Source: Sphingomonas sp. Root241
Lineage (GTDB): Bacteria > Pseudomonadota > Alphaproteobacteria > Sphingomonadales > Sphingomonadaceae
Reading direction: 5' to 3'
Length of the DNA: 64,000 nucleotides
Assembly: GCF_001428865.1 (NCBI RefSeq)
Contig: NZ_LMIV01000001.1
Location: 677,776 to 741,775, forward strand
Position numbers and translations under genes: made by a program. Under the pieces are notes generated by a model, which worked only from the letters and a program-made list of their open reading frames with translations, had not been told where the DNA came from and did no database searches. This document shows positions 58,356-64,000 of this stretch, piece after piece (the first letter of the stretch is position 1; the number at the start of each line of letters is the position of its first letter).

Positions 58356-58859
58356 TCAAGGCGCCCAGGGCTCAAGAACCAGCCCAGAGAAATAGAGCCC
58401 CAGTCCGAAAACGGTGTGGGTGATCAAACTGCGGACCCGCGCGACGCCCGGCCGGGGCGACTTGCTCGATGCGACTCCCATCCCCATCGCAGGCTGCAGG
58501 AGGACGAAAGGGGCCGCTACGCTTCCGATGCCGACCATCAGCGCCGGGCCAAGCGTGGGATTGCGCACCCACTCTGATCCCCAGATCACCAGCAAGATGC
58601 CTGCGAAGACGATGCCCGTGAGATAATGAGCCGTCCACCCGATCAGCCGCTCGCCTCGGATCATCTCGGCGGCAGCGATCGAATCGTGCCGGAATTGCCC
58701 ACGCGGCCAATAGCCAATCCAGCGCCCGACCAATCCGAAATCGAGCGGCTGGATACCAAGAAGCCGCTTCAGGAATACGCCCCAGAGGTCCATCACCGCA
58801 GTCGCTCCGATGCCGATGGCGGCGGCGTACAGCAGATACTTTCCAAACTCATGCACCAC
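58356..58859 (-). CDS. DUF2938 family membrane protein
   Basis: A 167-residue inner-membrane protein with four predicted helices. Signatures of DUF2938: GIGATAVMDLWGVFLKRLLG, FGLVGRWIGYWPRGQFRHDSI, GERLIGWTAHYLTGIVFAGIL, NPTLGPALMVGIGSVAAPFVLLQPAMGMGVA and SLITHTVFGLGLYFSGL. Start is GTG at 58859, overlapping by 11 bases the end of the broken methyltransferase gene, with which it was probably once co-transcribed. The function of the family is unknown. Confidence 0.85.
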   Translation of the reverse strand: MVHEFGKYLLYAAAIGIGATAVMDLWGVFLKRLLGIQPLDFGLVGRWIGYWPRGQFRHDSIAAAEMIRGERLIGWTAHYLTGIVFAGILLVIWGSEWVRNPTLGPALMVGIGSVAAPFVLLQPAMGMGVASSKSPRPGVARVRSLITHTVFGLGLYFSGLVLEPWAP

Positions 58860-59337
58860 GTAACTGCTCCGGCAAAGCCTCAGCCCGAGCTGAAATCAGC
58901 CAGCAGGCGGCGGTGAAACGGATCTCGCCGCCGCTCTCGTAGCGGTTGAATGCCGAGCGGACCGCCTCCACCACTTTCGTCCGCATCCGCTCATCTTCAG
59001 CGGACAAGGCGCGGCCGACCGGGCCCCGGCCTTGTGATACGCGAACCCTCCCACGAAGCAGCCGCTTTTGCCGCGGCGAGCATCGGTCCCGACACATCGA
59101 TCCCGACGCAATTCGCCCGTGGCCCAACGGCTCGCGTGATCGCCAGTGTCGTGCTGCCGGTGCCGCAGCCGATATCGAGAATGCTGTCGCCGCCGAACGC
59201 CGCCGCCTCCTCGACGCGCAGCTCTTCGAGTCCCCTGACATCCGATCGAGCAAGTCTTGCTGATCGACCCGGGTCTCTCCGGCAACCCCGTCCCACAAGG
59301 CCGATTGTTCGTCGTGGTTTGCTGTCTCAGGATCCAT
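58849..59337 (-). pseudogene. Class I SAM-dependent methyltransferase, frameshifted and internally deleted
   Basis: The N terminus (MDPETANHDEQSALWDGVAG, from 59337) is normal to about DLLDRMS. The frame then shifts near 59245 to GLEELRVEEAAAFGGDSILDIGCGTGSTTLAITRAVGP, with motif I DIGCGTG and IDVSGPML. It then jumps, after AAASWEGS, to a C-terminal GPVGRALSAEDE, VVEAVRSAFNRY and IRFTAACWLISARA in another frame. Intact relatives are about 280 residues; roughly 120-130 codons are missing between the two halves. It cannot make a working enzyme. It was probably the target of the divergent MerR-type regulator. Confidence 0.82.
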
Positions 59338-59386
59338 CGCCGATCTCCTTTTGCTTGCGAGTCGCTTCGCATGAGAGCATGCTGCC

Positions 59387-59406
59387 ACTTCAAGTCGACT
59401 TTAGGT
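59387..59406 (-). promoter_or_regulatory. MerR-family operator in the divergent promoter
   Basis: The dyad ACCTAAAGT-CG-ACTTGAAGT read on the minus strand is the standard MerR-family operator (ACCTCAAGTnnACTTGAGGT) with two mismatches. It overlaps a -35 TTGACC at 59409-59404. With the 19-base spacer of this family a weak -10 (CAGCAT or CATGCT) falls at about 59384-59378. It faces both broken genes. Confidence 0.75.
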
Positions 59407-59412
59407 CAAGAG

Positions 59413-59717
59413 GTGAAAGGTCCGGACATTTCGGAGGTCGCGCAGCGATCGGGCGTGCCCGCCTCGGCCTTGCGATACTATGAGGAGAAAGGCCTCATCA
59501 CCTCGACCGGCGGTGCGGTATCCTGGGGCTGTTCGACCCGAACCTGCTCGAGCGCCTGCCGCTGATCGCCCTAGGACGAGCAGCTGGCTTCTCCATCGAC
59601 GAGATCGCCAAGATCTTCGGAGCCGACGGCCCCCTGCGCATCGATCGGAAGATGCTGCGTGAAAAGGCCGACGAGCTGGATGGCACGATCCGCAGGCAAC
59701 GGAGCGATCAGACCTGA
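59413..59717 (+). pseudogene. MerR-family regulator, frameshifted
   Basis: From GTG 59413 the frame reads VKGPDISEVAQRSGVPASALRYYEEKGLITSTGG, a normal MerR helix-turn-helix. Near 59512-59524 bases are lost and the frame changes to LGLFDPNLLERLPLIALGRAAGFSIDEIAKIFG, then LREKADELDGTIRRQ, with a stop at 59715-59717. Intact relatives continue about 40 residues further with a Cys-containing effector segment, so the 3' end is also truncated. Nonfunctional unless rescued; the operator is still intact. Confidence 0.8.
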
Positions 59718-59804
59718 ACGGCGAAGGATTGGGTCGGCCTGAACCGCACGAACCAGCAGCCTGAATCGGGAGCGCATGTACAATGCTCGAACCAAGGCTG
59801 GCGA

Positions 59805-61745
59805 TCAGAAGTCGGCGGCGAGGAAAAGATTGATCCTTCGCTTGTCCATCAGGCCATAGGTATTGCTGCCCAGGATCTTGTAGGCGTAGCTGTCGGTGAC
59901 GTTCTGCAGCTGGACGCGCAGGGTCGCGGGCGACTTGCCGATCTTGAACTGATAGCGCGCGCCGAGATCCAGCAGCACATAGGGGTCGACCGAGACGAGA
60001 TTGTCGCGGGACGACACCCGCCGCCCCGTGTACGACAGCGCCGCATCGATCGAAAAACCGGCCAGGAAAGGCAGGCTGTAGTTTGCGTTGCCGCGCAGGA
60101 TCGTCGACGGCTGGCCAAGCGGCCTGCGCCCGACGCGGCCGAGGTCCACCGCCGGTCCCGTGACACGCGGCTCCATCAGCACCGCGCCCGCCACCAGGTT
60201 CAGATTGGAGGTGGGATTGCCGGCAAGGCTGAGTTCGACCCCGCGATGCCTGACATCGCCCAGCGTCGTGAAGACGTTGCGCTCGTCGGTGTTGAAGTAA
60301 GGTTTGCGGACATCGAACACGCCCGCGACCAAGGTCATGCGGGGAAGGGCCGCCCAACGCAGCCCGGCGTCCGCCTGGCGGGTGCGGATGGCGGGAAGCG
60401 CCTGGTTGCGATTGGCGGCGCTGTTGGGCGCGAGCCCGCTTTCTTCCAGGCCGCGCGTATAGCTGCCATAGAGCGCCAGCGTGCTCGAAAGATAGACTGC
60501 GCCCGAGGCGCTCAGCAGCCAGGGCCGGTCCCGTGTCGTCGTGTCCAGCGGCGTTCCCGGAAGATCGACCGTCTTGCTGTAATCGGCGCGCTGGGCGCCG
60601 AGGCTCAGCTCGCCGACATTCTTCCATCGGCCTTCGTAAGCGATGCCGATGGTGGTCTGGCTGACGTGATCCGAGGTGAGTTCCCCGAACGCAAAGGAGC
60701 GGGGATAAGGGATGCGCCGGGCCTGGCCGAGCTGCGTGGCGCCCACCGCGATGGGATCGGCCTCTCCTCCATAGCGGCTGTCGACGCTGCGCGCCCGCAC
60801 CGAAACGTGGACAGTGTGGAGCCGGGGCCCATCGGTAAAGCTGCGGCTGACTCGCAGCTCGCCGCTCGTCGATGCATAGCGCTGGCCCGGGTCGGCGGTT
60901 ACTTCGCCGATCGTGCCTCCCTCGGGCGTCGTCTGGAGGAAATCCTGCGCGTAATTTTGGCCGGTGTCATAGGTGGATCGGAAGACGCCGCCCGTCACTG
61001 CCCAATTGTTGCCGATGCGCGACTTGACGATCACTCCGGTGTTGACGCTCTGCGTGTCCTTGGCAGCCCAGCTCTGGCCAAAATAATGGCGGCGCGCCAC
61101 CTGGGGCGGCACATGGGAGCCGCCCATGATGAGGGTGGGCGTGACTTCCTCGTTCTTGCCGACGGTAGTCGACCAGAAAGGAATGATCTCCAAGGCGTCC
61201 GAGGGACGCCAGCGCGGTATGATCGCGGCTTCGAAATAGGTGGCGTCGGCACCGTCGAAATATTCGTCGTGTGAGATTGACACGCCGCCCGCCAGTCCCA
61301 GGTGAGCGCCGACCGGAAGCTGTCCATCCAGTTCCAGCGACCGCGATGCGTAGCCAAAGCTGCCCGCGACGACGCTCACCAAGGCGCGATCGCCGACCGG
61401 CCTCGGGGAATAGTCGACGATGCCGGTCGGCGCCGGAAACGGATAGCCCCGGGCCGCCAAGCCGACCCTGACGGTCGATCCGGAGATGAGGCGCTGCGAA
61501 AACGACCCCTGTCGATCGAGGTAGACGCCATCGAGCCGGACATTGCCGGCGCTGACGGGCGAAAACCCCCGTACCGAACTGGCGCTGTATAATCCGATGC
61601 TCTCATTGCCGATCGAAGTGCCGAAAGCATCCTCGGCGGCCGTCACCGCATTGTCGCTCGCGCGCTGCGCAAATGCCGAAGCCGGCACCCCGACAAACGT
61701 GCAGACGGCCGCCAGCCGGCGGATCGAAACGGCTCGCAACCGCAT
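59805..61745 (-). CDS. TonB-dependent outer-membrane receptor (second of tandem pair)
   Basis: A 646-residue receptor. The signal peptide ends VPASAFAQ. The plug is short, beginning at SIGLYSASSVRGFSPVSAGNVRLDGVYLDRQ, with RLISGSTVRVG replacing the usual long plug. The barrel follows, with TRGLEESGLAPN and RHRGVELSLAG typical of siderophore-type receptors, ending NLFLAADF. The start at 61745 (MRLRAVSIRR) is one base after the stop of the upstream receptor (TGA-G-ATG) and is preferred over the longer frame to 61955 that would overlap that gene. No clear TonB box was found. It probably functions with the preceding receptor; the ligand is unknown. Confidence 0.85.
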   Translation of the reverse strand: MRLRAVSIRRLAAVCTFVGVPASAFAQRASDNAVTAAEDAFGTSIGNESIGLYSASSVRGFSPVSAGNVRLDGVYLDRQGSFSQRLISGSTVRVGLAARGYPFPAPTGIVDYSPRPVGDRALVSVVAGSFGYASRSLELDGQLPVGAHLGLAGGVSISHDEYFDGADATYFEAAIIPRWRPSDALEIIPFWSTTVGKNEEVTPTLIMGGSHVPPQVARRHYFGQSWAAKDTQSVNTGVIVKSRIGNNWAVTGGVFRSTYDTGQNYAQDFLQTTPEGGTIGEVTADPGQRYASTSGELRVSRSFTDGPRLHTVHVSVRARSVDSRYGGEADPIAVGATQLGQARRIPYPRSFAFGELTSDHVSQTTIGIAYEGRWKNVGELSLGAQRADYSKTVDLPGTPLDTTTRDRPWLLSASGAVYLSSTLALYGSYTRGLEESGLAPNSAANRNQALPAIRTRQADAGLRWAALPRMTLVAGVFDVRKPYFNTDERNVFTTLGDVRHRGVELSLAGNPTSNLNLVAGAVLMEPRVTGPAVDLGRVGRRPLGQPSTILRGNANYSLPFLAGFSIDAALSYTGRRVSSRDNLVSVDPYVLLDLGARYQFKIGKSPATLRVQLQNVTDSYAYKILGSNTYGLMDKRRINLFLAADF

Positions 61746-61746
61746 C

Positions 61747-63891
61747 TCAGAACCGCACGCTTGCGGACAATGTGATTTCCCTCGGCCGCCCGACCTCCAA
61801 GCCGCCGGCATAGAAGACGCTGCTGTAGTAATAGCGGTTGAGCAGGTTCTTGCCGATGAGGCGAAAGGCAACCGGGGTCCCGCCGAGCGCGGTTTCATAT
61901 CGGAGGCCGCCATCCACCAGCGCATAGCCGTCGACGAAGCCGCTGTTCTGCGCATCGACCGGACGGTTCGAGAGGAACCGAACGGCGCCGTTCAGCGTGA
62001 GGCCCGCTGCGCCCGGGATGGCGTAGTCGGCGGACAAGCCGCCCTGCCACTTCGGTACGCCCTCCGTCCGCTTGCCGACTATCGTCGGATCGATCACGTT
62101 CCGAAGGCTCGTGTCCAGATAGGCGAGCTGCGCCGACAATGTCATGCCGCGTGTCGGGCGACCGTTCACCGTCACCTCCACGCCCCGATGGCGGAAATCG
62201 CCGTCGACGACGAAGTAGTTGGCGGAGTTGACGAACCCGGCCTGCTTTTCGATCTGGAAAATCGCCAGGCCCAAATTGAAGGCAGTGCCCAAATCGGCCT
62301 TGGCGCCTAGCTCATATTGCGTCGAGCGGATCGGTCCTGACCGGGTGCCGGCATTATTGGTGGTATTCGGCGCATACGCGCCGGTCTCGAGGCCGCGCGC
62401 ATAATTTGCATAGAGCGTGAGATCACGCCGGGGCTTGAGTACAACGCCAACGGTGGGGACGAAGGCAGCTTCGTCGTACGCAGTCGTTGTCTGCGTTGCG
62501 CGATACCAGATGTAACGCCCGCCCAGCATGATCTGTACGGCCTCGGCAAGCGTGACGATATCGCTCGCGAACACCGAACTTTCCCGGGTGCGGCCCGAAT
62601 AATCCCTTCTCGGCAACGGTGAGAGATCAAAGACCGGAGGCTGCGCCGGATTGAGGACATTGCCGACCGAGATGTCCTCGAGCGGCGCCATCGAGCTGTC
62701 GACAAAGACGGCCGGCCACCGGTTGGCTTGGACCTTGTGCGACGCCCCGACGAACATTTCGTGTCCGATGCCGCCCGCCTGAAACTTGCCTGACAGATAG
62801 GCTTGCGCCGACGTGACCCGAAAGCGGGCCGACGGGTCGAAGAACAGGTCGGCACGGCCGATCCTCCCGTCCGGCTGAATATCGAAATAGTCGGTGAAGG
62901 CGCCCAGGCGCGTATTCTGCGATCGGTTGGCCTGGATGATGCCGGTCCAGCCGTCCGCGACCTTCGCCTCGAAGCGGGCGTCCAGATTGTAGGCCTTGGT
63001 TGTGTAGCGATACCAGGAGGGCGCCAGCAGATCCCGCCGGTCGACGCGCGGTGGCGTGATATAACTGGCCGGGTCGAGCGGATTGGCTCTGCCGGACTGG
63101 TCGGCACGCAGCAGCGGATCGGCGACAAGCTCCTTCCACTGATAGTCCCCACTCAGCTGCAGCAGCATCGTGTCGCTGAGACGAATATCCACGGCCGCGC
63201 TCGCGAAGGCCCGCTCCTGATCGCGCGCGTGGCCGAAGTCGCCGTCCTTTTCATAGGCGGCGTTGACGCGAATTCCGACACTGCCGTCCTGCAGGGCGGT
63301 GCTGGCGTCGACGGCGCCATAGCGCCCCTGCAATGTGGTCAGCTCGGCGGTGGCGGTGAGAAACCGCTCGCGGCTGGGACGCTTGACGACGTAGTTGATC
63401 GTCCCGCCCGGCGAGTTGAAGCCATAAAGAAACCCCGAAGGCCCCTTCAGGACGTCGATCCGCTCGACATTTTCAAAGGGGACGTCCTGATAGGGGGCGA
63501 GCGACAGTCCATCGCGGCGCAGCGTGTTGACGAAATCGATCGCGAAGCCGCGCAGCCTCAGATTGTCGTAGTTTCCGCCCGTGGATGCAGCTTGCACGGA
63601 CGGGTCTGCCTTGAGCACATCGAGCAAGGTGCGCGACGCATGATTGGCGATCTCCGCTGCATCATAGCTCTCGATCGACAATGGCACGTCCAGCGGACTT
63701 TTGGCGCCGAATGCGCCGACATTCACCTCGAGCGCGGCGTTGAGCGGCTTCCCGGTGACGATGATCTCATCGCCATCCGCTTCACGGTCCGGCGCGACCG
63801 ACGCCTCCTGGCCCATGGCGGGCAGTGAGAGGAACGCCGCCGAGACACCGAGGCCCATTACGAACGGACGACAATTTAGAGGAATATACAT
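61747..63891 (-). CDS. TonB-dependent siderophore-type receptor
   Basis: A 714-residue receptor. Signal peptide (cleavage near LPAMGQ), TonB-box-like DEIIVTGKP, and plug with SPLDVPLSIESYDAAEIANHASRTLLDVLKADPSVQ, RLRGFAIDFVNTLRRDGL and VERIDVLKGPSGFLYGFNSPGGTINYVVKRP, which are the signatures of FhuA/FepA-type siderophore receptors. The barrel ends LSASVRF with terminal Phe. It is the first gene of the tandem pair, preceded by the palindrome at 63911-63953. The ligand is not determined; no siderophore synthesis or ABC transporter genes are visible in the window. Confidence 0.92.
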   Translation of the reverse strand: MYIPLNCRPFVMGLGVSAAFLSLPAMGQEASVAPDREADGDEIIVTGKPLNAALEVNVGAFGAKSPLDVPLSIESYDAAEIANHASRTLLDVLKADPSVQAASTGGNYDNLRLRGFAIDFVNTLRRDGLSLAPYQDVPFENVERIDVLKGPSGFLYGFNSPGGTINYVVKRPSRERFLTATAELTTLQGRYGAVDASTALQDGSVGIRVNAAYEKDGDFGHARDQERAFASAAVDIRLSDTMLLQLSGDYQWKELVADPLLRADQSGRANPLDPASYITPPRVDRRDLLAPSWYRYTTKAYNLDARFEAKVADGWTGIIQANRSQNTRLGAFTDYFDIQPDGRIGRADLFFDPSARFRVTSAQAYLSGKFQAGGIGHEMFVGASHKVQANRWPAVFVDSSMAPLEDISVGNVLNPAQPPVFDLSPLPRRDYSGRTRESSVFASDIVTLAEAVQIMLGGRYIWYRATQTTTAYDEAAFVPTVGVVLKPRRDLTLYANYARGLETGAYAPNTTNNAGTRSGPIRSTQYELGAKADLGTAFNLGLAIFQIEKQAGFVNSANYFVVDGDFRHRGVEVTVNGRPTRGMTLSAQLAYLDTSLRNVIDPTIVGKRTEGVPKWQGGLSADYAIPGAAGLTLNGAVRFLSNRPVDAQNSGFVDGYALVDGGLRYETALGGTPVAFRLIGKNLLNRYYYSSVFYAGGLEVGRPREITLSASVRF

Positions 63892-63910
63892 GCTGCTCCC
63901 GCCCTGAATC

Positions 63911-63953
63911 GGGAGGCTTGATATGAGATATGCTATATCATATCAAGCCTCCC
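63911..63953. promoter_or_regulatory. Perfect 16-bp inverted repeat upstream of the receptor pair
   Basis: GGGAGGCTTGATATGA (63911-63926) / TCATATCAAGCCTCCC (63938-63953) with an 11-base A/T-rich centre that contains the shorter repeat GATAT/ATATC. It lies 20 bases before the receptor start codon, so it covers the promoter or the 5' leader. It is either a large operator or a terminator for a gene to the right of the window; there is no T run, which favours an operator. Confidence 0.6.
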
Positions 63954-64000
63954 GTGGAGCGGATCGGAGCGGTGCCGATTCCCCACTTTGAGGGGTTACG

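Overview
The window is a GC-rich chromosomal segment from an alphaproteobacterium, most likely Sphingomonas or a close relative in the Sphingomonadales. The evidence is the gene order queC-queE / lipB / hemF / petABC / apt, a glnB-glnA operon, several TonB-dependent receptors (one paired with a beta-propeller phytase), PATR-repeat autotransporters with a SapC-family neighbour, and palindromic REP-type repeats with the stem CCCCGC-GAAA-GCGGGG. No rRNA, tRNA, CRISPR array, prophage or intact insertion sequence was seen.

Region 1 (1-11.6 kb) is housekeeping: 7-deazaguanine synthesis (queC, queE), lipoate attachment (lipB), two membrane proteins, aerobic coproporphyrinogen oxidase (hemF), tRNA wobble methylation (trmL), the cytochrome bc1 complex (petABC) and adenine salvage (apt). 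REP elements and a structured noncoding element lie between the genes. Region 2 (11.7-22.3 kb) is mostly minus strand: a MaoC-like hydratase, a secreted phosphodiesterase, an aldehyde dehydrogenase, a PQQ-type sugar dehydrogenase lipoprotein, an M20 peptidase, and a TonB-receptor/phytase pair behind a candidate Pho box. Region 3 (22.4-28.0 kb) holds glnB-glnA behind a near-consensus sigma-54 promoter, map, a CinA-like protein, a second M20 peptidase and a second, inverted copy of the structured element.

Region 4 (28.0-58.0 kb) is a cell-surface island. A 4986-residue autotransporter is preceded by a c-di-GMP-I (GEMM) riboswitch and a full CtrA-type site, and followed by a SapC-family gene. 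After an orphan 'mobile mystery protein A' regulator and a small Cys protein comes a second system: a 2819-residue exported DUF11/SdrD-B repeat protein with a possible OmpA-like tail, overlapping by 4 bp a 1209-residue outer-membrane barrel protein. Region 5 (58.3-64.0 kb) has a DUF2938 membrane protein, a broken MerR regulator and a broken methyltransferase facing each other across an intact MerR-type operator, and two tandem TonB receptors behind a long perfect palindrome.

The strongest leads are the two diverged copies of the structured element (7863-8081 and 26255-26493), the CtrA/c-di-GMP-controlled giant adhesin, and the DUF11/SdrD-B plus barrel pair. Family names come from recognising motifs in the translated sequence; no database search was run.
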